Source of the DNA: GCA-003244245 sp050699875
GTDB lineage: Bacteria > Actinomycetota > Actinomycetes > Mycobacteriales > Pseudonocardiaceae
Length of the DNA: 64,000 nt
Direction of reading: 5' to 3'
Assembly: GCA_050699875.1 (NCBI GenBank)
Contig: JBOHFX010000132.1
Coordinates: 1 to 64,000, forward strand
A program made the translations under genes and the position numbers. Numbering within the stretch: the first letter of the stretch is position 1; every line of letters begins with the position of its first letter. The notes under the pieces are model-generated. The model ran no database searches. It saw only the letters and a program-made list of their open reading frames with translations, and was not told where the DNA came from. Below, piece after piece: positions 44,509-53,771 of this stretch.

Positions 44509-46046
44509 CAGTGCAATAAGGACAGGTACTCGTAACAACTGGGAAGTGATGCGGTGATCCGTTCGGCATCACGGCGCACGCTAGCGAAGGCCTCACGCGC
44601 TGAATTGGGGTCCATCAGCTCGAGCGCGGGGCGCGGTCGATCCGGTCCCCCGCCCAGCCCGAGCAGCATGGTGTTCCACGAATAGGGTTCGAAGCCGTGG
44701 TAGTGGGCGTAGACGGTGGCCTCGTCCAGCAGCAGCCGCGAACCCAGCTCCAGCTTTTCAGCCAGCCCCTCCGGGATCTCGCGGACCTTGGTTTCCTTCC
44801 AGTACGGAGTGTCGTCCCGTGCTGCGACCCGATAGTGGAGGACGAGAAACTCTTTGACCCCGTCGACCACATGCGCTACACGAGCATTGTAGCTGTCGGC
44901 CAAAGCGTTGTCCCAGCGCTCGTCGGGGAAATGCTTCACCAGCTCTTCGATGCTGTGTTGGATGAAGAAAATGCCAGTGGACTCGAGCGGCTCGACGAAC
45001 GCACTGGACAGGCCAATGGCCACGCAGTTGGCTACCCAGGACCGCTCATTGCGACCGATGCGCATCGTGATGTGGTTGGCCGGCAGGTCGTCCTGACCGG
45101 GAGCGGCGAACTTGCGGAGCGTTCGCTCGGCATCCTCGGGCGTGCAGAACTCCTCGGCGTAAACATAGCCGGTGCCGTTTCGTCCGAACAGCGGTATCGT
45201 CCAGATCCAGCCCGCTCCCACGGCTGTGGCTGCAGTATACGGGTGCAGGCCCAGCCGATCGATGTCCTTCGGCACTCGCAGCGAAACCGCCCGGTTATTG
45301 GGCAGCACGTCGGCGAATGACTGAAATCGCTCGCCGAGCGCCTGGTTGATTAGCAACCCGCGAAAACCAGTGCAGTCGATGAACAGCTCGCCGGTCAGGT
45401 CACCGTAGTCGCGGGTGGTTACATGGGTAATCCAGCCCCGGTCGTCCTGACCGACACCGACCACATCGTCCACGATATGCCGTACTCCCCGCTCGATACC
45501 GTACCCGGCCAAGAATTTGGCCAGCAGATCGGCATCGAAGTGATACGCGTAGGGAAACTGGGCGCGCTGCTCCGCGAGGGTGGACCGGCTCAGCGGGACA
45601 TCCAGATTACCGGTGAACAGCGTACCGTCGAGATGCCGAGGCGACCGCTTGGATTCACACAGCGAGGGAGTGATGAAGCACTCGCGATCGAATGAGGACG
45701 AACGGTCACCCAGCCGCAGCCACCAGTCCGCAAGATGGAAACCATCGGCAACCCGCAGCCTTTCAAACGGATGATAGAAGTGGTGGCCGAGTCGTCGCCA
45801 ATTTTCGAAGCGAATTGCCAGCTTGTAGGAGGCAGCGCAGTGCGGCATCCACTTTTCCTCGTGCAGGCCGAGGTAATCGAAGAAATGGCGAATCGTACTG
45901 AAGGTGGCCTCGCCGACGCCGATGCTGCACACGCGGTCTGACTCCACCAAGGTGACTGATAGGCGCGGCCCGAGGGCGGCCTTAAGATACGTGGCACTCA
46001 TCCAGCCGGCTGTACCACCGCCGACGATGACAACCGATCTGATCAC
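44508..46046 (-). CDS. Flavin-dependent tryptophan 5-halogenase, PyrH-like
   Basis: The enzyme uses FADH2, O2 and chloride to chlorinate tryptophan. The 512-aa protein has the FAD motif GGGTAGW, the halogenase signature WIWTIP, catalytic Lys75 in ASYKLAIRF and Glu355 in EPLESTGIFF. Its length and the segments MIRSVVIVGGGTAGWM, GVGEATFSTIRHFFDYLGL and PLFGRNGTGYVYAEEF follow PyrH (tryptophan 5-halogenase) far better than RebH. C5 selectivity is therefore likely but is an inference. Start: GTG at 46046 with GGAGG upstream. Confidence 0.88.
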   Translation of the reverse strand: MIRSVVIVGGGTAGWMSATYLKAALGPRLSVTLVESDRVCSIGVGEATFSTIRHFFDYLGLHEEKWMPHCAASYKLAIRFENWRRLGHHFYHPFERLRVADGFHLADWWLRLGDRSSSFDRECFITPSLCESKRSPRHLDGTLFTGNLDVPLSRSTLAEQRAQFPYAYHFDADLLAKFLAGYGIERGVRHIVDDVVGVGQDDRGWITHVTTRDYGDLTGELFIDCTGFRGLLINQALGERFQSFADVLPNNRAVSLRVPKDIDRLGLHPYTAATAVGAGWIWTIPLFGRNGTGYVYAEEFCTPEDAERTLRKFAAPGQDDLPANHITMRIGRNERSWVANCVAIGLSSAFVEPLESTGIFFIQHSIEELVKHFPDERWDNALADSYNARVAHVVDGVKEFLVLHYRVAARDDTPYWKETKVREIPEGLAEKLELGSRLLLDEATVYAHYHGFEPYSWNTMLLGLGGGPDRPRPALELMDPNSAREAFASVRRDAERITASLPSCYEYLSLLH

Positions 46047-46072
46047 TGATTGCCTCCAGAGCTCTTACGTCG

Positions 46073-47305
46073 CTAGTGACCGGTCCGCACCATCAGGCGG
46101 GTCGGACCGTGGAAGACGATGTCCTCCCCGTAGGGGACCGGATCGTCGGTCAGCTGCATCCAGAAGGTCTTCAGCAGCAGCTTGAGTCCGATCTCCGTCT
46201 CCAGGCGGGCCAGGGGTGCACCGAGGCAAGAGTGGATTCCGGCGCCAAAGCCGCAGTGGCGGGTCCTCCGACCGTGGATCAGCAGCGCATCGGGGTTGGC
46301 GAAACGCAGCGGGTCACGGTTCGCTGACCCGAGGACCAGGACAATTTTGTCGCCTGCACGCACCTGCCGTGTGCCGACTACCTCATCGCGCTGTGCCCAG
46401 CGGGTCACCATCTGGACTGGTGGGTCATACCGGACGAACTCGTTCACCGCCGTGGGCAGCAGGAAGGGATCCGACCGCAGCGTGTCCGCCACCTCGGGGT
46501 GAGCGAGCATCACCAGCACCGACTTGGAAATGAGGTTCGTCGTCGTCTCGTGTCCTGCAATAAGCAGGTGGATGGAGGTGCCAATGAGCTCCTCGTCCGT
46601 GAGCGGTTCACCGTCTCGCTGAGCCTCGACGAGCACGGCCATCATGTCCTTGTGAGTTCTGAACCTGCGTCTGCGGATCTCCTCTTGGAAGTACGCCACC
46701 AAGTCACGGGCGGCCTTCTCGGCGAGGGCGTAGCCGTCCGACCGCCGCCCCTTACGTGAGGCGATCCCCTCACGCAGGTCCATCGCCTTCTCGCGGAACC
46801 AGTCCCGGCTGTCACCGGAAACGCCGAGCAACTCGGAGATCACCAGGATCGGGAACGGCGCAGCGAACTCCTCAACAAGGTCGGCGACTGGACTGCCACG
46901 CATCTGCCCCACCAGCTCGGCCGCTATCCGCTCGACACGGGGGCGGAGGTCGGCGACGACCTTCGGGATGAACTTTTTGTTGATCACACTGCGGAGCCGG
47001 GTGTGACGGGGCGGATCCATGAAGACCAGCCAGTTCTCGACGATCATCCGCAGTGTGTCATAGCCGTCCGGTACCATGGCAGCCGTGCGACCGCCTGTAT
47101 CGCGACCGAAGTGCAGGCTAGCCAGCACGGCCGCGACGTCGCCGTAGCGAAAGACGTACCAGGTGTCGAGGCCTCCGGTCGGCGCAGTCGCGCCAAGGTG
47201 GACCGGATCGTCCTCACGGTACCTGCGGTAAATGGGATAGGGGTTGGCCAGGTCCGCGGCCGACCACCCGCTGACGTCGAAAAGCGGTAAGGCACGCCGC
47301 GTCAT
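46073..47305 (-). CDS. Cytochrome P450, RebP/StaP-like
   Basis: RebP and StaP oxidatively couple the two indole rings of chromopyrrolic acid to give the indolocarbazole ring. This 410-aa P450 opens LFDVSGWSAADLANPYPIYR, has the canonical I-helix AGHETTT, ExxR in VNEFVRYDPP and the haem loop FGAGIHSCLGAPLAR. It occupies the rebP position, after the RebD-like gene and before the RebM-like gene with two inserted genes. The start codon overlaps the stop of a 40-codon ORF. Without a RebC partner its product may differ from arcyriaflavin. Confidence 0.85.
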   Translation of the reverse strand: MTRRALPLFDVSGWSAADLANPYPIYRRYREDDPVHLGATAPTGGLDTWYVFRYGDVAAVLASLHFGRDTGGRTAAMVPDGYDTLRMIVENWLVFMDPPRHTRLRSVINKKFIPKVVADLRPRVERIAAELVGQMRGSPVADLVEEFAAPFPILVISELLGVSGDSRDWFREKAMDLREGIASRKGRRSDGYALAEKAARDLVAYFQEEIRRRRFRTHKDMMAVLVEAQRDGEPLTDEELIGTSIHLLIAGHETTTNLISKSVLVMLAHPEVADTLRSDPFLLPTAVNEFVRYDPPVQMVTRWAQRDEVVGTRQVRAGDKIVLVLGSANRDPLRFANPDALLIHGRRTRHCGFGAGIHSCLGAPLARLETEIGLKLLLKTFWMQLTDDPVPYGEDIVFHGPTRLMVRTGH

Positions 47306-47424
47306 AGCTCTCCCCCGGTGGAACGATCGGTATCGGCGCCTCGTGGGTCAGCCACCGAGTCGTCGGCCGCCTCAACGAGCCGGAAATCCACGTTCCCGTA
47401 GGCGAAGTCCATGGCGAACGTCAT
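47302..47424 (-). CDS. Translationally coupled 40-aa micro-ORF in the rebC position
   Basis: The ORF starts with ATG inside the RebD-like stop (ATGA) and its own TGA overlaps the ATG of the RebP-like P450. The peptide begins MTFAMDFAYGNVDFRLVEA and is acidic (D, E and G-rich towards the end). In the rebeccamycin cluster rebC lies between rebD and rebP; here only this frame remains. It may be a small real protein, a relic of rebC or merely a coupling leader. No resemblance strong enough to decide is visible. Confidence 0.5.
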   Translation of the reverse strand: MTFAMDFAYGNVDFRLVEAADDSVADPRGADTDRSTGGEL

Positions 47425-50400
47425 GCCATGCCTCCGAAGTAACCGCCGAGGTAAGCCGCGGTGTCGCCGACCGACTCCGGCACCATGTCGCATTTGCGGC
47501 ATGCCTCGGCGAGATGTGTGAAACGTAACGAGAGCGCTCTCATGGCCACGTCGGGACGGGACACCAATCCCGACTGGCTATCCAGCTCAAAGGAAGGGCC
47601 AGCGGTCTTGTCTGGTCGCCCCGAGGGCAGCGTGACGAGCAGCTCCGCGAGTGGACGCATCATGCCCGTCATGACCTCCAGAGCGGCGTTCATCAGATCA
47701 GAGCGGCGAAGACTCGCGTCCGGCCTTCGGGCAAAGTGGTGGACCATGAGCTGGCACATCATGAAGTACGACCGGTTGAACAGGACCGCGACCTCACGCG
47801 CCTCCGGTGCGGTGATGACTTCACCGGCCCCGCTGTGGTGGTTATCTAGCGTCGGATTACGCAGGGCCGGGTACGCCGGACTCCAGGGAGCACGCCGCAC
47901 GCGGGGACCTTTCATTTGCTCAGCCATGAGCTGATCGGATATCCGCAAAAAGGTGTCGAAGTGTGCGTCCTCCGGCGGCATGACCGAGGTAAGGACGTTT
48001 CCCTCGCCCTGCTCCGTTACGAAATCGATCGCAAACAGCGCGCTAGGAAGGTCGTCAACCTCCAGTTGGTAGTCGGGGTGAACGGCGTTGACCGACTCTC
48101 GCATGAACAGGTGATGCTCGCCGCCACCGCGCCCCTTAGCTACAAGGAAGAGGTCAGGCACCCTCTGTAGACCATCCCGAATTTTGCCGTACAGCTCGCT
48201 GAGCGAGCTATACAAATATCCGTGACCACGTAGATCGACACCGTCGACCTCACCGCGTCGTACCTTTCCAGTCAGACCGTCTGGCTGTTCGATCGCTATA
48301 AACCGCTGAATACTGCCGACGCTCAGCGGTTCGAGCGCGAAGTCCAGCGGCACCGGCAGGTTGGAGTTCAAGGTGCGGAAGTCAATTATCGGGAGGTGGA
48401 ACGGATCGCCGATTGCCATGAGGAGATTGTTCATCACCAGGAAATGAATCATCTCTTCCCTCGCCACGCTCAGCAGACTGCCGCGGATGCCATTGGCGAG
48501 AGTTTCACCGCCGTCCCCGCAGACAAGCCTGAGCTGCTCGCGCGTCCACTCTCCCCGCCGCACGAGTTCCTGCCCGGCGCCCAGAGTCGGTATGGAATAG
48601 ACCGCGTAGAGGTACTGAAGCATCACGGCAAGCTCGATCGTCACTGCATGGCGCAGCGCGAGGATGAGATCCCCGCGGCTGTTGATGCCGCGGTGCGCTC
48701 GCCCAATCGCTGGCACGATAGTCGGCACTTGCGCTTCAGTGTGTTTGGCGCGCAGATATTTCAGCAGCAGACGTGCCTTGGGGTCGGACATGTCCCGCGA
48801 CGGAGGCATGTAATACGTTTTGCTCTTGTTTTGTGGATCGCACATGTTCCAGATAAGTCGAGGGTGCGTCTCCACGCGAAACCGGTCGGCCAGGCTGAAG
48901 ACGTCCGCTTTCATGAACGAATAGAGCAGCTCGTAGAACGCAAAGATCTCCCGGTAGACGACGTCGAAATTCACCTCCCACTCCGGAATCGCGTCCAGGT
49001 GCCAGTCGTCGGGCAGCACCCGCACTGATAGCGAGCCCACAGCAGACCAGAAGCCCAGGGCGTCATCATTGTCGTAAGCAGTCCGTGCGGAGCCGGGCAT
49101 GCCAGGATCGCAGGGCAGGTCGCCAGGCATCGCCGACAACAGCACACGGGTGGACCCGGCGCGCGTTCCCCTCATGGTGAACCAGCCGCGTCCCCGCTCG
49201 TCCGTGCTCGTCGTGCACGTGAAGGCGAAGTCGCCTTGTTCGCGGTGCTGCCCCGCGCGCAGCGCCAACATCTCAATATCACCGCAGCGGACCTCAGGTG
49301 ACGCGGCGGCCTCATCCAGGGGGAGCGCATCCGCGTTGAAGAACTGGCGCACATGAACGTCCGAAACTGGGGCTGGGCGGCCCCGAACGAACGAACGAAT
49401 CGCTACCTCGTGGTCCTGGTTATCATCCAGTTCACCGTTGGGGTGCTCGAGGAATACGGTTGCGACGTCGGCTTGAAGGTTGATCTCCTCCTCGCAAAGC
49501 AGAACCGCCCTTTCGCGCCCGGCCGCCATGCCGACCACGCAAAGCGGCTCGTCCGGCTCAGGGTTGCCCGGCTCTACCGTTGACACGGTGACAATCCCAC
49601 TGGTCAGCGCGGCGCTGGGACCGCGGTAGGCGCCTGCGGGAATGCTGGCGACCAGACGGTCGCTTCGAGCGGTCCGGAGCTCCAGGTCGCCCGCGTCCAC
49701 CGGAGGGCCGAGTCGTTGCGTCGATCCGGTGCCGCCCTTGTCCATCCGGCTGGTCACCGGAACCGCGTTCACCATGTTGAGCACAACGCGCCCGTCCGCA
49801 ATCTTCAGCGACAAGGTGCGGAGGCAAGTCAAGGAGACAGTCCTCGGAGTAAGCAGCCGCCCAGCTGGATAGCTAGCCATCTCGTCCGCATGCCAGGGCG
49901 CAATAGTGCCTCGCAGCTCCCACTGGCTGGGCCGGTCCGGCACCACCGGCGCGGCCATGCCGTGCAGCGCGAACTGGACCACCAGACCATCCGCCGCACC
50001 CGTCTCGATTAGCGAGCGCAGCGCAATCACCAACGGGGAGCTCTCAGCCTCGTCGAGCCAGTGCAATCCGTCGCGCTTGCGAACGACAAACTGATACACC
50101 ACGGATCGACGTAGCTCGGAATCGAGGAGGTGGGTGCCGGGTTCGAGGACGTGTCGGAAGTCATGCCAGCGCGGCGGGTGGACGCCGTGTACGTTGCCGA
50201 CCACCATGTAACCCACGTCATGAGAGCGGCCTATGCGCCCGAAGCAAAACTGGCCGACCATCGCCGTGGTGGTCCAATTCGAGGCTGGGTCGACGTCGAA
50301 GATGCGCGCCTTGTTGAATGTTGTTGCCAGATATGGGTTGTAATGTCCCCACATGTCAACGCTCCGGCCGATGATCGGATCCTCGGTGGTCAGCGCACCA

Positions 50401-50702
50401 TCTAGCCGCTCTCCGCAGACCACCTTGGCGTCGATTCCAAAGTGGCCGCTTCCGCCAAAGTTCCAGCCCTTCGATGCGCTGAATACGCCGCTGGGATCCG
50501 GCCGGCCGTCGGCGTCGAACCGAGGTCCGCGGTCGGCAAGGTACTGGTGATACTCCCCCGGTGGCCGCTCGACGAGGAACGGCCCGTCGTCGGTGAGGGC
50601 TGTGTTCGTCGCCTGATCAACGAGTCCGGAGCGCGGGCCAGTGGGCAAACTAGTGGTCGCTGCCCCAGAAAAGTGTAGACGCGGCAGGTCGAAGATGCTC
50701 AT
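47421..50702 (-). CDS. Chromopyrrolic acid synthase, RebD/StaD/VioB family
   Basis: The enzyme couples two indole-3-pyruvate imines to chromopyrrolic acid. The 1093-aa product is of StaD/VioB size. The N-terminal half starts MSIFDLPRLHFSGAATTSLP and contains the GFWSAVGSLSVRVLPDD segment. A ferritin-like helical domain begins near residue 677 (GDLILALRHAVTIELAVMLQ), with EEMIHFLVMNNLL as a typical metal- or haem-region helix. The ATG at 50702 overlaps the RebO-like stop (ATGA); a longer in-frame start at 50735 is not needed. Confidence 0.92.
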   Translation of the reverse strand: MSIFDLPRLHFSGAATTSLPTGPRSGLVDQATNTALTDDGPFLVERPPGEYHQYLADRGPRFDADGRPDPSGVFSASKGWNFGGSGHFGIDAKVVCGERLDGALTTEDPIIGRSVDMWGHYNPYLATTFNKARIFDVDPASNWTTTAMVGQFCFGRIGRSHDVGYMVVGNVHGVHPPRWHDFRHVLEPGTHLLDSELRRSVVYQFVVRKRDGLHWLDEAESSPLVIALRSLIETGAADGLVVQFALHGMAAPVVPDRPSQWELRGTIAPWHADEMASYPAGRLLTPRTVSLTCLRTLSLKIADGRVVLNMVNAVPVTSRMDKGGTGSTQRLGPPVDAGDLELRTARSDRLVASIPAGAYRGPSAALTSGIVTVSTVEPGNPEPDEPLCVVGMAAGRERAVLLCEEEINLQADVATVFLEHPNGELDDNQDHEVAIRSFVRGRPAPVSDVHVRQFFNADALPLDEAAASPEVRCGDIEMLALRAGQHREQGDFAFTCTTSTDERGRGWFTMRGTRAGSTRVLLSAMPGDLPCDPGMPGSARTAYDNDDALGFWSAVGSLSVRVLPDDWHLDAIPEWEVNFDVVYREIFAFYELLYSFMKADVFSLADRFRVETHPRLIWNMCDPQNKSKTYYMPPSRDMSDPKARLLLKYLRAKHTEAQVPTIVPAIGRAHRGINSRGDLILALRHAVTIELAVMLQYLYAVYSIPTLGAGQELVRRGEWTREQLRLVCGDGGETLANGIRGSLLSVAREEMIHFLVMNNLLMAIGDPFHLPIIDFRTLNSNLPVPLDFALEPLSVGSIQRFIAIEQPDGLTGKVRRGEVDGVDLRGHGYLYSSLSELYGKIRDGLQRVPDLFLVAKGRGGGEHHLFMRESVNAVHPDYQLEVDDLPSALFAIDFVTEQGEGNVLTSVMPPEDAHFDTFLRISDQLMAEQMKGPRVRRAPWSPAYPALRNPTLDNHHSGAGEVITAPEAREVAVLFNRSYFMMCQLMVHHFARRPDASLRRSDLMNAALEVMTGMMRPLAELLVTLPSGRPDKTAGPSFELDSQSGLVSRPDVAMRALSLRFTHLAEACRKCDMVPESVGDTAAYLGGYFGGMA

Positions 50703-52171
50703 ACCGCTCCTGCCCGTCCTACGGAAACGGTGCACCTGGACGGCTGGGTACGGGATATCTTGTGGACGGCGTTGACTGCTGACTCGATCGCACCGTCGAT
50801 CCAGGCCGTCGTCGACGAGCAGTGTTCACCAGCGAAGAACAGGCGCCCTTCGGGCCGCGCCGCGCCATCGCGCTCCAACCCGCACGCCATCGCGTCCTTG
50901 CCCCACCGGGTGACCCCACCGCCGCGACTCCACCGATACTGCCCCCAAGCCTGGCTGACGATGTCGATGACCATGCCCGGCTGCAGCAATTCGGGGTGCA
51001 TCCTGGCGACCTCGTCGAGGACGACCTCGTGTCGCTGAACCTCCGGCAGGCCGCCGAGCACGTCGGCGTCGTCGCCCATGGTGTAGCTGGCAAGCAGGAC
51101 GGCGCCGCGCGCCGGATCCGCTTCTACCGGGGGGTAGTAGGTCTGGCGGACACGGCCGCCGCTGAACGAGGCGCCCCCCGTGATGCCGTCGCGTTCCCAA
51201 AATGGTTCCCGGCACAGGAAGGCGACCTTCGTGGCCGACCAGTACGACACCTCGTTGATCACCGCGCGTTTGCTGGAACTCAGACCGTTGAGCCGCAGGT
51301 TTCGCAGGATCGAGAAGGGGATCGTACACAGTACGTAGTCGCACCGCCGGACAACTGTTCCAGTTCCCTGCCGGAGCTCGACCAGCACGTGATCGTCCTG
51401 CACGTCCAGGCTAAGAACTTCCTGGTTGCACAGGATCGGTCCCCGGATGCTGTCTTTCAGCCGGTAGACGAGCTGGTCCATGCCGCCTTCGAGCCGGGCC
51501 AGCTCGGGGCTGGTCTCGTTGAGGATGTCGTCGAGGAACCCGTTGAGCCGGCCGCTCCCACTAGACCGGATTGCAGGGTGGGCGGCGAAGAACGCATGCA
51601 GGTCGAAGCGGTCTTGCCGGTCCCCGCGCAGGAAGGGTTTAAGGTCGACTTTTTCGACTAGCTTGAGCAGCTCCACGCTAATGTCGTTACGAAGGGTGAC
51701 ACGGAAGTTGGCGGGGGCGATGGCGTTGCCTATCGCCGTCAGCCACGCGCCGAAGAGCAGGACGTCATCGCTGTAGCGTGTGCCGTTGAGGCCGAGACAG
51801 AACTCGTGGACCAGCTTCTGCGCGGCGTCCCGCACACGAACGAAGCCCGCGCTGGTGGTGTGATAGGCGCCCTCCTCGGAGAAAAGTGTCCGGAAATCGC
51901 CCAGCCGATCTATGAGCCCCAGCTTCTCGACATAAGCCATCGTGTAGCAGTGCTTGGCGGGGATGCGCATGGCGCCAAGCTCTACGGAAGGCGCGAACTC
52001 CCCGGAGCCGAACCGGTGAGTGCATATCCTTCCGCCGATTCGCGAGCTGCCCTCAAAAACCTCGATGTCGTTTCCGAGCTGCTCCAGCTCATACGCCGCT
52101 ATCAGACCGGAGATACCGGCGCCGACAACGGTGACCTTCTTGGCTCCCCGCTCAACGGATCCATTCACCAT
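50699..52171 (-). CDS. FAD-dependent L-tryptophan oxidase, RebO/StaO family
   Basis: RebO-type oxidases turn L-tryptophan or chlorotryptophan to the imine of indole-3-pyruvate, the substrate of RebD. The 490-aa product has the dinucleotide-binding motif GAGISG (17–22), EVFEGSSRIGGRICTHRF, and a C-terminal FAD region with FFAGEHCSSTTAWIDGAIES. The ATG at 52171 is preceded by GGAGGAAC at ideal spacing; a frame continuing to 52306 adds unrelated residues. It is the first gene of the core operon. Confidence 0.92.
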   Translation of the reverse strand: MVNGSVERGAKKVTVVGAGISGLIAAYELEQLGNDIEVFEGSSRIGGRICTHRFGSGEFAPSVELGAMRIPAKHCYTMAYVEKLGLIDRLGDFRTLFSEEGAYHTTSAGFVRVRDAAQKLVHEFCLGLNGTRYSDDVLLFGAWLTAIGNAIAPANFRVTLRNDISVELLKLVEKVDLKPFLRGDRQDRFDLHAFFAAHPAIRSSGSGRLNGFLDDILNETSPELARLEGGMDQLVYRLKDSIRGPILCNQEVLSLDVQDDHVLVELRQGTGTVVRRCDYVLCTIPFSILRNLRLNGLSSSKRAVINEVSYWSATKVAFLCREPFWERDGITGGASFSGGRVRQTYYPPVEADPARGAVLLASYTMGDDADVLGGLPEVQRHEVVLDEVARMHPELLQPGMVIDIVSQAWGQYRWSRGGGVTRWGKDAMACGLERDGAARPEGRLFFAGEHCSSTTAWIDGAIESAVNAVHKISRTQPSRCTVSVGRAGAV

Positions 52172-52414
52172 ATGAAGTTCCTCCGGCGCTAATTTGACCG
52201 GGCTTATTTTACGGTATCTGAGCCGGAGCACATCCCCTGGCGAGCAACAGGGCACGCAGTCTCGCGTACGCAAGTGCCTCGCGCAGCGACCTGTGGCGCA
52301 CTTCACCCCGCGTACTCGAGCAGATTCCTTGTCGACCTGGCGGAGAGCCCAATGTTTGCTGGTTACCGTGATGGGCCTATGAATGAAGAATGCAGCTCGG
52401 GAAGGTGAACTTTG
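52172..52414. promoter_or_regulatory. Divergent control region between the core operon and the glycosyltransferase gene
   Basis: The 243 bases separate the RebO-like start (minus) from the glycosyltransferase start (plus), so promoters for both lie here. The sequence is AT-rich compared with its neighbours. No clear −35/−10 pair or repeat stands out. It is a likely target of the LuxR- or StrR-like regulators. Confidence 0.5.
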
Positions 52415-53701
52415 GTGCGGGTCCTAGTCGCGACCGCTCCAGGTGACGGCCACGTCAACCCAATGCTAGAGGTCGCTCGCGAACTGGTACGGCGCGGTCA
52501 TGAGGTGCGCTGGTACACCGGGAAGCTCTACCGCGAGAAGATCGAGCGCATCGGAGCCGCGTACGTGCCGATGCGTGCAGGCTACGACTACAGCGGCGCG
52601 AACCGCGAGGAAGCGTTTCCGCACCACGCGGGACTCACTGGGATCAAAGGGATGGCAAAAGGCTTTAGTGACATCTTCCTCGCGACCGCAGCTAGTCAGA
52701 TGCAAGACTTGCTGAATGATCTGGACGCGGTTCCCGCCGACGTCCTGGTAACCGACGAAACGTGTTTCGCAGCGGGGTTCATCAGGGAGCACAGGGGCAT
52801 TCCGCAGGCATGGGTCGCCACTTCGATCTACATCTTCAGCAGCCGCGATACCGCTCCGCTCGGTCTGGGCCTCCGGCCGAACAGCTCACCGCTGGGCAAG
52901 CTGCGCAACAAGCTGCTGCGCTGGGTGGCCGACACCATAATCTTGCGAGAGCTTCGACGCGAGGGGGATCGAGCACGGTGGCGTGCCGGTCTATCCCCGT
53001 TGGACGCAGGCGCGTTCGAGAACATTGTGGCGCCGCCTGACCTCTACCTGCTGGGCACGGTCCCCGCCTTTGAATACCCTCGCAGCGATCTGCTTCCGCA
53101 GACGCATTTCACAGGCCCCTACATTGGCGAGCCCGTCGAGCATTTCGAGCCGCCTGCGTGGTGGAGTGAGCTGAAGGTGGACCGGCCCGTCGTGCACGTC
53201 ACCCTGGGCACGGTGGCCAACGACGTCGAGCGCTTGCTGCTGCCCGCCCTGCGCGCGCTCGCCAAGGAGCACGTGTTCGTCGTGGCCACGACCGGTGTAT
53301 CTCCCGAGCGGCTCGATCTCGCGCCGCTGCCCGCGAACGTCCGCATCGAGCGGTTCATCCCCCACCACCACCTGCTGCCACACGTGGACCTGATGGTGAC
53401 CAACGGCGGCTACGGCGGGGTGAATATGGCACTCGCCCATGGCGTGCCCCTTGTGGTAGCCGCGGCCACCGAGGAGAAGTACGAAGTCGCTGCTCATGTC
53501 AGCTGGGCGGGCGTCGGCATCCACGTGAAGGATGGCTTAAGGCTAGAGACGCGGTTACGCAAGGCCGTCGTCCGCGTCCTGCGCGAATCGGCGTATCGCC
53601 AGAAGGCCGGTGCCCTGCGGGATGAGTACCGTCGCTACAACGGCCCCCGGAAGGCTACCGAGCTCATCGAAATGCTGGTGAACGCACGGTCTCTGGAATG
53701 A
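52415..53701 (+). CDS. GT1-family glycosyltransferase, RebG-like
   Basis: RebG attaches glucose to the indole nitrogen. The 428-aa GT-B enzyme begins VRVLVATAPGDGHVNPMLEVARELVRRG, has RPVVHVTLGTVANDVERLLLP and the donor signature LPHVDLMVTNGGYGGVNMAL. It stands divergent to the RebO-like gene, where rebG is next to rebO in the rebeccamycin cluster. GTG at 52415 is preferred over TTG at 52412 by spacing from GGGAAGG. No sugar-modifying genes are in the cluster, so the donor is likely UDP- or dTDP-glucose from primary metabolism. Confidence 0.88.
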   Translation: MRVLVATAPGDGHVNPMLEVARELVRRGHEVRWYTGKLYREKIERIGAAYVPMRAGYDYSGANREEAFPHHAGLTGIKGMAKGFSDIFLATAASQMQDLLNDLDAVPADVLVTDETCFAAGFIREHRGIPQAWVATSIYIFSSRDTAPLGLGLRPNSSPLGKLRNKLLRWVADTIILRELRREGDRARWRAGLSPLDAGAFENIVAPPDLYLLGTVPAFEYPRSDLLPQTHFTGPYIGEPVEHFEPPAWWSELKVDRPVVHVTLGTVANDVERLLLPALRALAKEHVFVVATTGVSPERLDLAPLPANVRIERFIPHHHLLPHVDLMVTNGGYGGVNMALAHGVPLVVAAATEEKYEVAAHVSWAGVGIHVKDGLRLETRLRKAVVRVLRESAYRQKAGALRDEYRRYNGPRKATELIEMLVNARSLE

Positions 53702-53771
53702 TCGCGACGGCGCGTGCCTGATCACAAAGAGCGGTGGCAATCCTGCATCGCTGCCGACAGACGGCTCATTC

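Noticed and set aside
44508..47424. Search for a RebC/StaC FAD monooxygenase hidden in other frames
   Set aside because: All space is filled by the named genes; no FAD-binding motif other than those of the halogenases and the oxidase is present.
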